A stretch of DNA of 64,000 bases from Arctopsyche grandis (GCF_051622035.1 NC_135357.1:15127001-15191000), one strand, 5' to 3'. Numbered from the stretch's first letter, positions 1-12,576 are shown. Notes: generated by a model from the letters alone, not told the origin. Translations and numbers: made by a program.

Positions 1-1083
1 ACCCCGTATCCATATATGTATATGTTTGTATATACTTTTTGTGTTTTGCCCTTCTTAAAAAAACTGCGGCTATGTTTGGATCACATGTATATTATATCAA
101 ACTACTACATCGATTATAGCTTCGAATTTTTCACACTTGATAATATACTCAAACATAACATTTACGTAACAATATTTAATAACAATAGCAGAAAAAACCG
201 TGTAAAAAGACTTTCTTATACCTATACATAAATGACGAAATTACAATAAACAAAAGAACATACCCACAGGATAAACAGCAGCATATTTTGAATTCAGGTG
301 ACCGACAAAATGGCTAGATAAATAATTTTTATTATATAAAATTCAAACATACATACATACATACATAGGTAACGGCCCATGTTATAATATAAAACGGAAG
401 AAAAAACATACCAAATTGTTATATATTAATTTAAAATTCTCTACTATTATAACAAAAGGTTCTGAGCGTCTGATACATGATGCATACATGCACACACATA
501 ATGAGCACACGTAAGTTTAGTTCTCTTCCAGTTCCTATTCTGCCGAAGACTGGTGTGGTGCGATTTCCTCATCGCACAAATCAATTTCGCGCCTCCTGAT
601 TTGCATTTTGGCATTGCCCCCCACTCCCCTGCAGTGAGACTTAAAATTTCCTCATCATTTTATTTTATTTAGAGGTGAGTTTAAAATTATTACCTTAATA
701 ACCATTATATCACATATATTTAGTTTCCTAACCCTGCTTATAGAAATATGTATATAAATTTAGCCGATTAAATTAGTTATTACATAGCATAAAAGAAATA
801 AAAATCAACTTGAAGGATTTACAAAATTGACCATGAATATACCTATACGTCTGATTACGTTGCAATTTAAATCGCTGGCTTATCAGATCACGCGTGTGAC
901 ATCAGATTCTCCGGATATGCGCATTTTTATATATATATATATATTCAGATTATTTGTATCTATAAATATGCGCATTATAGTAAGAATTGAAATATTTAAT
1001 AAATATAACTAACCAAATGAAGCTAATAAAAATTCGATTTTGTTATTATTTCAGACAGGAAGTGCATAGATCGTGATTTCATC
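1..1083. other. AT-rich stretch upstream of nanos, no gene seen
   Basis: No conserved coding frame is visible on either strand. The stretch holds a short (ACAT)n microsatellite near 345-366 and a TA run near 929-944. It presumably includes the promoter and 5' untranslated part of nanos: an intron acceptor (tttcag) ends at about 1053, directly before the start-codon exon. Confidence 0.5.
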
Positions 1084-4001
1084 ATGGACGGCAAATTTCG
1101 CAATTTCAACAGAGCTGGTAAGTTAAATGAACGCAATAAGTATTCATATATGTAGTTTGAATATTATATTGTAATATGTAAAAGCATCATATAAAATTAG
1201 TAAGTAAACGTGTGGAAATCAACACGTGATTTTGATCAATGACCTTTCCAATTGCGGAGGTTTTTATACATATGCAGGGACTTATTTAACGTGATCATAT
1301 TTCTTTCGATAGTTAATTTTTCCGGTCACCCACTTTATACCGGAAATAAGCTAACGACGCTCTTACCTGTGGTATCATGTTTTCGGTAATTGATTTATTA
1401 CGCACATTGCGATCGCCCAAAATACATTTTTGCCATGAAAATCGCGAATACGAAATATTTGGTACTCGAGTTCTCGTTAGTATAGGGCTGCCATAATTGT
1501 CGGACCACCGAAGGGGACACCCCCCCCCCCCCCTTGCCCAAAAACATTCCTAGTTTTATTATAAAAGACTCGTTGCGTCTATACCAAATCTAAAATAAAA
1601 TAATATTTCATTAATTAATGGGCGATTCAATTTAATAACACCTAAACACTTGATTTCATCCATTCTTTTCTCGCCTTCACTCTTCCCTGACTTCGGAGAC
1701 TTCATTATCATCGCTCTTCTTTGCCCAATCAAACTTTTCCGAAATATTCGTTTTTTGGAGCAAGCAGCTCTTTTTCCCATTTATCTATATATATATATAT
1801 ATAATTGAATGTGTGTGTGTGTGTGTGTATGTGTCTCGAATAGGCTCCTAAACCACTGAGCCGATTATGATGGAACTTTCAGGATTTGTTGTATGCATGT
1901 CCGGGAAGATTATTGTGAAAAAAAACGGGAATGAGTGTCATTGGATTATTGTGGCATTGAAACGCATGCCGAGTTCAATGCATGACATTTTATAATTTAA
2001 AACACATTGAATTATGCTTTTCACTGTGTTTTTCGTTTGCCATTCTTCACATGTGCTATTTTCAATAAATTACCTCATATACATTACTTCCTCATAAATT
2101 GAATCTGTGAACAATATACCTCTTTCACTTAAATATGTAATAGTTTTTTCAACCTATTCCCATTCGGTTACTTTATGGAGAAGCATCCATGAAAAAACAT
2201 CTTATTTTTACCACTTTGACAAATAATTAATTCCAACGTTGAAAAAATTCTCTACATCTTTTTCAAATGCTTCTACTTGTGTCATCGTAATTATCTTATT
2301 TTTTTTTAGTTTGTTGTATGTCTGGTTTGCTGGAATACGTATGTATTTTCTACTCAATCTCTCCATTAATTGTTGTTTTGTGTCTAAAATATTTTTCACT
2401 TCAATATAAGTTGTGATAAATTTTTCAGGCTTTTTCATTTTCATTCAAACAATTCGGCTGTATGTACACAGGTATAAAGTTCTGATAGTGGATTTGTAAA
2501 AAAATCCGTTATCGCTTTTGGAAAATTTTCTTCTTCTAAGCAAAAACGTTTCAACGGCTCCCACATCCGTAGTATTCTTTCGGAACCCAGATAGCGTTGT
2601 TGCAAGCGAGATGGCAAGTAGTCCACCTCACAGAGTACAGTGGTCGCACTACTTGCCATCTCGCTTGCACCAACGCTATCTGCATCACAAACACGGACCC
2701 AAAGAAAGCCTTTCTGACGCAATTACCGCTCGGTGTTCATGTTTTTTTAAACGCTCATATTTTAAACGAGAGCGAACCAACAAAAATCATTATCATATTC
2801 GAATTCAGTAGGTCAAACTTAGTAAAGATTGATCAGTATCCCCTCTGGTATTTTTTTTTTGTTGCTCAGTTCTTAAACTTCTTTTTTTTTTGATCTTTCG
2901 AAATAGTGAATATCCTGATCTGTGATTTTGGAAATCTGGCAAATCCTGTTAATAATACATAATAATAATAAACAATTAATACATAGACAAGACCATCCAC
3001 GCATACATAAATGCATTTTTTTTATCAATTTAGTGTTTATATTAATATATATTTGTTATTATGCCAATAAAGTGTATAAAGAATTTTAAAAACTTGCTTT
3101 CAGAATTCCTATAAATTTATGTATATTTTTAGTAGGACAACCCATTCGACCTATTCGGCCCATGTTTTACAATGAACCATTCGAGATTACAACATGGAGT
3201 CGAAACGACCAAAACAATTCATCTAATTCACTGTAAATATTATAATAATATTTATATAATAAATATTAAGAGGTCAAAATTTTCAAATAAATGAACATTT
3301 TATATTTATAGATACAATGTTACAAGAAATGTTCCCAGAAAAATCATTGCAACGCCACCTGTAAGTGTTGCGATGTCTTCTTTGCAATCCACATATTTAG
3401 AAACTTCACGAAACGAACCAAAGATGTTTAAGGTTTCGGAAACTAGACATGCTAATGTCAATTCGACCAATATTTGGGGCGCTTCTAATGTAAGGAGATA
3501 TTTATAAAAATTAAATAGCCATGATTTTACCAGACTACTCACTGAATAAATTTTATCAGTCAATGCTTAAAAGTTTAATCCAAGTATTTATTTATAAACC
3601 CATTCATATGCATTTTAGGTCCAGAACGGAAGCATCCATAAGAATAGCAAAAGTTGCGGTTTTTGTCGTCGAAATGGAGAAAATGCTTTAGTTTATTCTA
3701 ATCATTCGCTGAGGTCACCGACAGGTGCTGTATCATGCCCAATTCTACGAAAATACGAATGTCCTATATGTGGAGCTACTGGTGATATGGCACATACTGT
3801 GTAAGATATATGTACATATAAGATATCTTAAAATCTGTTGTACATGTGTACATACATATTCTGTGATTGTAAATTATGAAATTTTGTTTCAGAACTTATT
3901 GCCCTGTTACACGAAAATACAATTCAGGAATGACTCCATTGTCAACCACAATAATGTTGAAGTCTTCAAAATTTAAAAGCAATGGACAACAACGGTATTA
4001 A
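1084..4001 (+). CDS. nanos: Nanos, CCHC zinc-knuckle RNA-binding translational repressor
   Basis: Nanos proteins act with Pumilio in the cytoplasm to repress and destabilise target mRNAs in germ cells and early embryos. The diagnostic double CCHC knuckle is complete: C-x2-C-x12-H-x10-C (CGFCRRNGE...H...C) then [12 protein letters not shown]...C, followed by YCPVTRKY and a short tail. Exons 3 (3619-3800) and 4 (3893-4001) join cleanly (GT|A) through GTAAGA...TTTCAG. Two upstream exons are proposed: 1084-1117 ([11 protein letters not shown], donor GTAAGT) and about 3133-3232 (acceptor tttttagtag, donor GTAAAT), which join in frame with each other. The exon 2/3 junction is out of phase by my reading: exon 2 leaves two bases while exon 3 starts at a codon, so an alternative acceptor, another exon or a base error is needed. 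The N-terminal structure is therefore uncertain; the zinc-knuckle end is secure. Polyadenylation signals (aataaa) lie near 4176. Confidence 0.88.
1500..2120. repeat. Degraded repeat with C-run and TA/GT microsatellite in nanos intron 1
   Basis: A run of C (about 1519-1533) is followed by lysine/arginine-rich anti-sense frame 1559-1780 without recognisable domain, then (TA)n and (TG)n near 1787-1829. The sequence after it (tctcgaataggctcctaaac, about 1833-1852, then ccactgagccgatt) resembles boilerplate of dispersed insect repeats, possibly Helitron-associated. That attribution is from memory of the motif only. Confidence 0.3.
2208..2740 (-). pseudogene. Remnant of a hAT-type (ZMYM/DUF4371-like) transposase
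   Basis: Two minus-strand frames (2722-2441 and 2444-2208) read like consecutive parts of insect hAT-derived proteins: [27 protein letters not shown], then [13 protein letters not shown] and [19 protein letters not shown]. The pattern WxPLK-F-x-ENxP...F-NPLSEL...FY-x-C-x-YLxKW is one I associate with that family. The frames are shifted against each other and one end runs into an inverted repeat, so it is not functional. It lies in nanos intron 1 in antisense. Confidence 0.45.
2590..2680. repeat. Near-perfect 33-bp inverted repeat (hairpin)
   Basis: Arm 2590-2622 and arm 2648-2680 are reverse complements with one mismatch in 33 (GATAGCGTTG then T or G then TGCAAGCGAGATGG...). The 25-base loop itself begins CCAC and contains GTGG. 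It abuts the hAT remnant, so it is probably a small foldback insertion. Confidence 0.85.
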
Positions 4002-7000
4002 AATATTAAAAACACATTATCTTTTGTACTTTTTTATGAAACTATTTTGTAATTGACGTGCTTTTATACTTTTTAATTATTTTTCTTATAACTAGCTATA
4101 TGTCAGTTATTCTTTATTTACTTGTATCGTTTTCAATTTATTGTGCAAATTCCGATTTTATAGCACTTATTTTGTAATAAATTTGTTTAACAATTAATAT
4201 TATATATTATAAAATCAATTGAGTCGTTATTTCAAATACATTTATTGAATTTCAATGTCGAATCAATTTATTTATTTATGCATTTTGCTTCTCATTTTAA
4301 TATCTGCAGTTTGTTATCGTAAAACATTAGTTTTAATAAATTTACTATGCACATAGTTTTAATTATTTTTTCAAATTAATTATTGTATTGTCAATGTATT
4401 AGAAATAAGAGAAATTGCAATTATTGGGCTGATTTATAGTATATACAGTATTTACAGACACTTAAATTTCAAAGCTTAAAGAAAATTTATAATCATACAT
4501 ACATACGTACGTGTAAACAGGTAGCAAAGAAGAGCACCCAAAATCCTTAATAAATGTTATTTCTTAACATCCAATTGAACAACTTCTTTATTAACATATG
4601 CTATGCTAATTTTTTCTTTATTTTAATTTCTAATTTTAATCTAAATTGCATGTCTACCAGGCCCAATATACATAATTATAGATGATAATTTGCGATGATG
4701 TCGTCGCAGCGATTTTAGTTAGTATTATATATAGGTTGCTATTTTTTTTTATATTCAGATTTATTTCACTTTATTTTTAATTTTAAACAGCAAAAAAAAT
4801 GAGTTGCTTAATCGTATTTTACTATTTTTGTGTTCTCATCATAAAGGTGTGATTGTTTCGTGTTTTTTTTTTTGTTTATAAAGTGAAAAATAAAAGTTTT
4901 AACTAGATATGTATTATTTTTTTTAAATCCTACCAAAAATACTTTTAAATTATTATATATAAATTTATCAAATATAAAAGTGCACCACTGGCAACAATTT
5001 TTTTAAGAATGCCCATTTTTACATACCCCATCTTATTAGATTTTTGTTTACATTATTCTTCGCTAATTACTACTTAATAAATCTATTAGTATTTCAAGAA
5101 ATGTATATATATATTTTTAAATTTAAGTATTTACTACAGGCAAAATTGAAAAAAAAACTTATTTTATAACAATAATCGAAAAATATGCAGGAATGTAATT
5201 GGAAATATTCACTACCATGACGCAGACAAGAATTTTTAAAATCTGATTGAATTGAATTATATTGGCCTATTTTCCTCGGAATTTGTTTTCATTCATATTT
5301 ATGAATGAAAACAAAAATTGTGATATCTTCTTCTAACGCCGAATCCGTATTCGGAAGTGGGCAACTACCATGGGCAGACATCATTTATAGCCCTTGCAAA
5401 TTCTGCCCTATCATGGGAAAGCTGAAACAATTTTTCGAGTCTGAGTCCCATCATGATGTTCCGGAGCCCAGAGAGCGTCTTTCTCCAGACACATACTATG
5501 TATATGTACATATATGCTAGACCCTAGATTAGTTCAAAATGTCAACATGATTTCGATATTATAATTATTATTTTATTTTATTGCGAACATTAGATAACGA
5601 AACGAAATGCGATCAAGAGTAATCGTGACTGCGGTCAGTGAATCTTCACTTAATTTATTGTATTACTTAACGACCGTTGCAAAATCGGTGCAAAGCAAAA
5701 ATAATGGAAACAGTGGAACCCCTTCAATCAGACATAATCAACATTCCCAACAATCTTATTCTAACCGATAGATTTCAATTTTTCAGTTTTCACCAGTGCT
5801 AACATTACCAAAATTATATTATAATTGAAGAATGTGAAAAAATATTACCAAAATTAATAAATTAATACTATACCAAAATTTAAAATGCGGAAAGCTACTT
5901 AGATATAATGAGCATAACGATTAAATACATCCTAAATCTACAAGTCTTGAATGCTGCACAAATTTGAATATCTGCTAACCCTGTAATAAGAAACTTTTAT
6001 TAAAAATGTAATGCATATGTACGAATAAATGACTTACATAATAGTAGAAAAATTCATTGGCCTCACTAAGGTAACTAACCACTTGGATTATAAAGTTAAA
6101 TAACAGTGAAGATAATAAAACGATTGTAAAAAATAGATCAATGTGACAGGAAATCCCAAATATTTATCTTCTGAAAAAATACCTCGAACTGAAAAAGTTA
6201 AATGATATATTTTTTATGCTCAAATCGACAGTTTATAAATTTTCTTAGTTCACAATATTTCATTGCGAAATCCATTTTGTCCATTTAATAACCTTCTCTT
6301 CCCCCCCCCCCCTTCCATATATTAAATTTTAATATTTGAATTCCAGTGATACGATAGTTCTTCAAATACTTAATACATTTATTAATATTCAATATTGCTC
6401 ATACATATCGTTATGATAACTTTATAAATACAAAATCATATTGCATTGTTCATGGGAGCATAAAAATTAATTTATCAACTTGGTATGTTAATAAGTTATT
6501 AAATTATTGCATAAATAGTGTTAACTGAATTTAAAAAGTATTTATTGTGATCCTATCATTAACATTTATACTAAATGTTGTTTATTATAAGAAGGGTTTC
6601 TAATAAACATTTTTCAGTTTAGATTTATTATTAGAGTCATTCTAATGAAAAAAGAACGCAAATTCAATCTATTTTGTTTTGGGGAAACAGCGGTAATCAA
6701 AAACATATATGTATGTACGCAATTAATAATAATAATAATTTTATTCCAGATTATTAAATATTGACTGTGTTTTAATAAGTATTCTTCATTTTGTGGAATT
6801 ACATCATTTTGGCTTATGAAAATATTTATTTCTAAATGATAATTTAATTTTGAAAAAATATTTTATTTAATTCATATTTTGTTATCTTTGAAAACAAAAA
6901 ATAATAATAAACGCACTAATGGGTTTTAAAAGAATCTGAAATAGTATTTTAATTTTAGTAACAAAACAGATAATTGTCCTTGAAATATGCGTGCCCTACA

Positions 7001-7330
7001 TTTAAGAATCAAAGTGGGTGTAATCTTATTGCATCCGAAATAGAGCAATGTATTAATAGTTCGTTTTGTTCAGTCGTACGGTGAAACTGGGTGTGTGGAG
7101 TCAGAACCAGTGTTTGTAGTGTATTTGTAACTGAAAATTATTCTATAAAGAGATAAAATGGGGGCATTCAATTGGACAGTAGACACTTCCTTGCCTGTTA
7201 TGAACATAGTGACTCCGAGAAATGTTAATATGTGTGGGATATTTGGCAGGTGAGATATAAAAAACTATAATATTAATTTTAAAATCAGTTTCACATAAAT
7301 CATGTATCTTTGTAAGTTTCTGATTAGACA
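4002..7330. other. Intergenic AT-rich DNA after nanos
   Basis: It starts with the nanos 3' untranslated region. I see no further gene. There is a C homopolymer at about 6301-6311 and short AAT repeats at 6727-6738. A 71-codon open frame at 5305-5520 has no recognisable domain or conserved context and is not called. Confidence 0.45.
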
Positions 7331-7499
7331 TCGGCTAGAGCATGGGGCAATATTGTCCATTTCTTATAAAAAAAAAGCATGTTTTAACAAGCTTTTTTGC
7401 TCTCTTGCTTTAAAAACTGATGGAGTGGTCTATTGTAATTTTATAATTAGAATTTTATAATTTTAGAACTTTGAAACTCCTTCTGGCGAGGACTTATGG

Positions 7500-10082
7500 G
7501 TGAGAGTTGATTTTGTATTTGCGAGAGTTTTTATTTGTGTTGTTTACATTCCGCCCGCTGCGAAAGACGATGTATATGAGTTATTGTTTGCAAATATGAT
7601 GAATGTACGTGATTTCATAAATGAACGTGACATATTATTAATAATGGGTGATTTTAATATGCCTAGTGCCAATATTCATGTCCGCAATAAATTTAATTTT
7701 GTTATTTCCTATTGCGACCTAGTACAGGTTGGTTCACCCATTAGTCCAAGTAAGCTTGATATTATGTTGGTGAATGAATCCAATGTGTCAGCAACGATGA
7801 TCCTATGCCCAAAAGGAACTGCGATCATCCCTGAGGACCTATATCATGATGCATTACAAATTGAGCTTCTGTTTTTGTCTTCTGTGAGACCTGTTTCAGC
7901 TTGTTCATCTGTTGGGATTCCTTCATCACGGTGGAATTTTGCTCGCGTTGATTCTGAATTGGTTTATAATGAGGTTCGTTCTATGGACTGGCGCCAAATG
8001 TACCTCATGAATACTGGTGATGCTGTTGAATTTTTGTATAACACACTATATAATATTTTTGACAGTTATGTTCCTCGGTTCATCAGTTATCCTAATTTAG
8101 AACTACATCGTCGGGTTTTTCCACCGTGGTTTAGGTCCAAACTTATAACTGATGTTCGTGCAAAATGGTTGTCTCATAGAAGATGGAAACGTAGCCAATC
8201 ATTTCGTGACTATGAGAAATTTCGGATTCTTAGGAAGATCGTGAAACGTGGTGTGAGTGAGCGTTATACCCTCTATCTCAAAGAGATGGAGAGTGCTATC
8301 GCTAGTAATCCTCACCACTTTTTCAGATTTATTAAGAGTAAGCATATTTCACATGGCCTTGAGCATTCGTTCTCATTTAATAATAAAAGTTGTGTCGGTC
8401 CTGAGATCGCTAAAGCTTTTGCTAGTTTTTTTAGCTCTGTATTTGATCAGAGATCACCATCCCTTGATGCTAATTTGGCTTCCCAAATTGGTACTGAAGG
8501 TGTTATTATAGACATTCCGCGGGTCTCGCTTGGAGATGTTAGGATAGCAATTTTGAAGCTGAAAGGGTCTGTTGGGCCTGACGGTGTGCCCCCTGACGTA
8601 TTAAAGGCATGCTGTAATTCGCTCTTAGAGCCTCTTCAGTTTATTTTTAACCTTATTCTGGATTCTGGTAATTATCCTGAAAAATGGAAATTATCTAGAG
8701 TCATTCCCATTCATAAAAGTGGCTCTAAAAATGAGGTTGAAAATTACAGACCTATTGCTATCATCTCGGCTATTCCCAAAATTTTCGATAATATCCTTCA
8801 CCGTTTGATTCTTTTGCAGTTCAAAAGATTGTTGTGTGATGAGCAGCATGGTTTTTCACCATGTCGTTCCACTACCACTAATCTTGCCTGCTTTTCATAT
8901 TATACCATGTCTAAAGTTGACCGTGGACAACAAGTTGATGTAGCCTACTTTGACTTTCGAAAAGCATTTGATCTTGTCAACAATGACGCTCTTATGATCA
9001 GATTAGCTGAAGTGGGCTTTTCTCCACGTCTTCTTAAACTCTTTGCTTCTTATCTTAGTGATAGGAAGCAATTTGTTAGATATGGTATTTATGAATCTCC
9101 TTCATTTTTTACGCGATCTGGTGTAACTCAGGGGTCCACCTTAGGCCCTTTACTATTTACAATAGTCATTAATAACCTCCCAAAAGTACTACGCAATGCT
9201 TCATGTCTCTTGTTTGCTGACGACGTTAAACTATTCTTTGCTGTTAAGGATGAGAGGCAAGCCTCTCTCCTTCAAGCTGATATTAACGCTGTTTTAGAGT
9301 TCAGTTCCAGTTTAGGGCTTGAACTGAATACTAGTAAATGTGCTATTATGAGTTATGGACGTGCGAATTCGCTCTATTGTCACGGATATTCCATTGGATC
9401 CGTATTGTTGAAGCGCGTGGAATCAATGGTCGACTTGGGTATCATTTTTGATCCTCAATTCACCTTTCACAACCACATCAAGACAATCGCTGACGTTTCC
9501 TTTCGTCGACTTGGATTTGTCTTGAGATATGCTAGATTATTCTCCAACCCCTTGTCTTCTCGCTTGCTTTTCAACTCGCTTGTTAGAAGTAAGCTAGAGT
9601 ATAATGCAATTGTGTGGAATCCGCACGAAGCAAACTACTCTCTTATTATAGTAAAAGTGCAAAAAGCATTTCTTCGTTTTCTTTATAAGAAAGAGTATGG
9701 GTACTACCCATATCTCTATCCTACTCCTTTCCTTTTGGGCATGCTTGGGTATAATTCCCTTGAACTTCGGAGAAACTTCTCGTTAATTCATTTCGTTCTC
9801 CAGCTATTGCGTGGTAATACGTCATGCCCGTTGTTGCTGGAACAGTTGGGACTTTATGTCCCTAATAATTATGTGCGTGGTAGACATCATCATTTAATGG
9901 TTGTACCTGCTGCTCGCACAGTTCTTTTTCGAATGGCTCCTATTCCAAGAGCTATTCGACTTCTCAATGAAATCGTTGCTGCTGTCCCTGAATGTGATAT
10001 TTTCCACCTTGGGGAGCGTAGATTGTCGGATATTATCTTAACATATTTATCTGGTAACCTGCGCTCATCATTACTTTCTTAA
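7500..10082 (+). CDS. LINE ORF2: partial endonuclease plus reverse transcriptase
   Basis: This is an 860-codon open frame; it has no ATG at its opening because it is the inside of a longer ORF2, open from just after the TAG at about 7461. Endonuclease remnants at residues 10-60 include VVYIPP and LIMGDFNMP; the upstream active-site half is missing. Reverse transcriptase follows at about residues 290-620, with the fingers motif GSVGPDGVPPDVLK, the block YRPIAIISAIPKIFD, FDFRKAFDLV (first catalytic Asp), SGVTQGSTLGPLLF, and the catalytic FADD box. The C-terminal part has the LEYNAIVWNP and FLRFLYKKEYG segments typical of Jockey/CR1-group elements. No RNase H domain is seen. It would copy its own RNA at a nicked target, but without a complete endonuclease this copy should not be autonomous. 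Confidence 0.88.
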   Translation: MRVDFVFARVFICVVYIPPAAKDDVYELLFANMMNVRDFINERDILLIMGDFNMPSANIHVRNKFNFVISYCDLVQVGSPISPSKLDIMLVNESNVSATMILCPKGTAIIPEDLYHDALQIELLFLSSVRPVSACSSVGIPSSRWNFARVDSELVYNEVRSMDWRQMYLMNTGDAVEFLYNTLYNIFDSYVPRFISYPNLELHRRVFPPWFRSKLITDVRAKWLSHRRWKRSQSFRDYEKFRILRKIVKRGVSERYTLYLKEMESAIASNPHHFFRFIKSKHISHGLEHSFSFNNKSCVGPEIAKAFASFFSSVFDQRSPSLDANLASQIGTEGVIIDIPRVSLGDVRIAILKLKGSVGPDGVPPDVLKACCNSLLEPLQFIFNLILDSGNYPEKWKLSRVIPIHKSGSKNEVENYRPIAIISAIPKIFDNILHRLILLQFKRLLCDEQHGFSPCRSTTTNLACFSYYTMSKVDRGQQVDVAYFDFRKAFDLVNNDALMIRLAEVGFSPRLLKLFASYLSDRKQFVRYGIYESPSFFTRSGVTQGSTLGPLLFTIVINNLPKVLRNASCLLFADDVKLFFAVKDERQASLLQADINAVLEFSSSLGLELNTSKCAIMSYGRANSLYCHGYSIGSVLLKRVESMVDLGIIFDPQFTFHNHIKTIADVSFRRLGFVLRYARLFSNPLSSRLLFNSLVRSKLEYNAIVWNPHEANYSLIIVKVQKAFLRFLYKKEYGYYPYLYPTPFLLGMLGYNSLELRRNFSLIHFVLQLLRGNTSCPLLLEQLGLYVPNNYVRGRHHHLMVVPAARTVLFRMAPIPRAIRLLNEIVAAVPECDIFHLGERRLSDIILTYLSGNLRSSLLS

Positions 10083-10436
10083 TTTGAATGTGATGAATGA
10101 GTGGAATCTTAATCTACTCTCTTCCATTTGGGCCTCGCTGTGATTTTATTTTTTATTCATATTTTGTTTTATTTTATTTTATTTTTTCTTTCTCTTTTGT
10201 ACATTTTTATATACTATTTTAATTTTGATCAGTGTAAACAAAGAATGGGATTTATGGATTTTATTTTTAATTTTTACACTTTTGTTATTTTTTTTTTCTC
10301 TCTGAATGATGTATTATTTTCCTTTTGTTACTTTTTTTGTAATTTTATTTTACCATGTTTTCTGCTTTTGCTTTTTTCCTTTATTTACAGTTTACTTGTT
10401 TTTATATCATGTTTTTATATATTTTTCAAATGTAGG

Positions 10437-10475
10437 CCATTGTGGCGCATTAGGTTCTTCCTGTAATGCCACAAT
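10437..10475 (+). repeat. 3'-terminal stem-loop of the LINE
   Basis: CCATTGTGGC pairs with GCCACAATGG, extended by CATT/AATG beyond one bulged G, around a loop of about 11 bases. It lies just before the A-rich tail, where many LINE RTs recognise the RNA 3' end. A second stem-loop with the same layout occurs at 15182-15224. Confidence 0.8.
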
Positions 10476-10519
10476 GGTCCAAAACTATTAAATAAATAAA
10501 TAAATAAATAAATAAAATA

Positions 10520-12464
10520 ATTGCCACATGAAGCCTATCTTTAGCTATGATATTGAATTTTAGCAGAAATACTTCACAAATCTGTATTAAGGTTTGTTGT
10601 AGTATGTTTATGAAATCCGTTTTAAATTATCAAGAAAAAGGAATATTGAAACTAATTTCACACTTTATACGTCAAATCACTGGAAATGAATGTTAATGTG
10701 AAATTTTGAATTATGCATAGTTATGTATATTTAAATAGTTTGACCATTTGAGTAGGCCTTCAAATGTTGTATGAGACTAATGTATCTGTGTGTATACCAC
10801 AATAGTCATATTTGAATACTAACTTCTGTAAGTAATTTTTTTTATGTCCGTTTCAACCTCATTCAATACTCAATCTTGTGTCTCATACATGTCAGCCTTT
10901 CGCCTTATTAAGGTTTTTACATTGACTACAAATTAAATTTATGTATGTATTTATGTACCAAGTGTCGATAGATACATTAGTAAGTATGTATGAAAATCGG
11001 TATTAGTATAATCATTTTTATTTAATTTTATTGTGACAAAAGGAAATGTTTATAAAGTCGACAAGAAATTCGGTAAAGGATTTTATTATTTTTGTTACTT
11101 TAAAGTTTAAACTAATAGATAGAAAATTTCCATGTCAGATGGTGTTGGAAAAAACCATCAGAATCAAACGTAAAAGAATTATGGTATTTTAAATTCAAAT
11201 TATAAATGCATTTTCTAAAAACCATAAAAACGTGATATTTCAAACATACGTATATATGTATGTAGATGAAATTTAAATTACTGTTGTGGAAGCAGAATCT
11301 GATACGTGTTTTCATAATTTTAAATGAAATTGAATTTTATTTTAGTTTCGGGTACAGTTGATGTCTTACCAAACTTCTGAACTATGTTTTTACTGGACAC
11401 AATTTAATATTAAAATAAAAACCTTTTAAAAAAGACTAAGAATTTTGTAGCAATTATTTAATCTTTCAAGAACTTCGAAAAATTGATTACAGATTGTATT
11501 ATCGTATTATAATTCGGTGACTTAAAAGTTCTTATGATTCTTTTCGTCAGTAATAAAATTTAAAAATTTTTAGAATCTAATAATAATTGCATAGACATTG
11601 ATACGTTGATCATGATTAAATCAAAGTTAACAAAGCTAACTATTAGAGATATTCGATAGAGATAAAGATATAAAATCCGGAAAACTTAAAGAGTTTTTAA
11701 TATCATAATACACTAGTGTTATACCAGATGAAATATCATCGCATGTGTGTTGACATATTAAGTTATTAAATAAATAAATTAATTAAATGAAATGTGTCGG
11801 TCCTGTGTTCGATCCGCACGCGGTCGAATTTTTTTCAAATACCTTTTAATTTAAATATAATTAAATATTTATATTTAATTATTTAGACACTTCCTTAAAT
11901 ATTTATATTTAATTATTTAATATGAAAAAAAATGGTAAAAACTACCTACCTACCAACATATAAACAATATAAAACACCAATCGAAAAATTAATTAATTAA
12001 ATAAATTTTCAATAGATGGTGCTAAATGCTCAGAGACTTAGCGCCGTCTATTAGCCTAGAGGAAATATTGACAGCAAACAGTATATATAGAAGTTTTTTT
12101 CTTTCGTAATTATATTCGTACATTTTGTTGGCAGTGGTTTGGCTGTGACGTACATATACATATATGTATATCGAATCAAAACGACTATTATAGTACGGCG
12201 AGCGTTATTTTTTATTTTATATTTTTTATTCTATTTTATTTTATATAGAAATATACCAGAAAGTGTTGACAAGAAGACCCCAATGCGCCTTCCTGGATAA
12301 TTAATTACAAACAATGCAGCATTTTATTATTACATAAATCACTGTATTTCGAGAAGCTGAAGAACACGAAATAACAATTAATTAAATAATGAATCCATTG
12401 AGACGTATATGGATTTAGATTTGTACATATTTTTTACATATTATACATACAATAAATAAAGAAG
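10520..12464. other. Intergenic AT-rich DNA
   Basis: No gene recognised. Two points stand out. A weak tRNA T-arm-like string (gttcgatccgcac, about 11808-11820) may be a SINE relic. An imperfect inverted repeat at about 12009-12052 has AATAGATGGTGCTAA pairing with TTAGCGCCGTCTATT, with two differences, both compatible with G-U pairs. Confidence 0.4.
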
Positions 12465-12576
12465 ATTTGTGACAACAGGAAAGATGATTTTTCGCCAATT
12501 TTGAGGAACCGTTTCAACAATGATTAGATAAAATTGGAAAACTCTGATAAGAAAATATCGATTTGGAGTCACAAAT
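12465..12576 (-). repeat. Short palindrome-ended repeat, copy B
   Basis: This 112-bp block is bounded by ATTTGTGAC and GTCACAAAT. Read on the minus strand it aligns along its length with 15864-15986, for example TTCTTATCAGAGTTT, TTGTTGAAA and GGTTCCTC. It looks like a tiny MITE; no flanking duplication was clear. Confidence 0.7.

Larger units (their letters stand above)
7340..10520 (+). mobile_element. 5'-truncated Jockey/CR1-like non-LTR retrotransposon
   Basis: The element contains the end of an AP endonuclease domain, a complete reverse transcriptase frame, a 3' untranslated region with a stem-loop at about 10437-10475, and a (TAAA)n tail at about 10489-10515, after which unrelated DNA begins. 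The 5' limit is unclear: in-frame homology (about DGVVYCNF, then ETPSGEDLWVRV) can be followed back to about 7410, with stops before 7465. There is no first reading frame or 5' end, as expected for a 5'-truncated insertion. A single long open frame suggests a fairly recent insertion. Confidence 0.85.

Noticed and set aside
3306-3563. 85-codon minus-strand frame with two hydrophobic stretches inside a nanos intron
   Set aside because: There is no ATG (it opens with TTG right after a TAA), no recognised domain, and no matching exons found. It could be one exon of a nested gene but cannot be supported.
5305-5520. 71-codon frame in the spacer after nanos
   Set aside because: It is isolated, with no domain and no splice-compatible neighbours; likely chance or repeat.
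10128-10491. Phe/Leu-rich frames after the LINE ORF2
   Set aside because: These are T-rich 3' untranslated sequence of the LINE; low complexity only.
11795-11830. Possible tRNA or tRNA-derived SINE
   Set aside because: Only a B-box/T-arm-like string (gttcgatcc) is visible; no A box, acceptor or anticodon arm could be folded.
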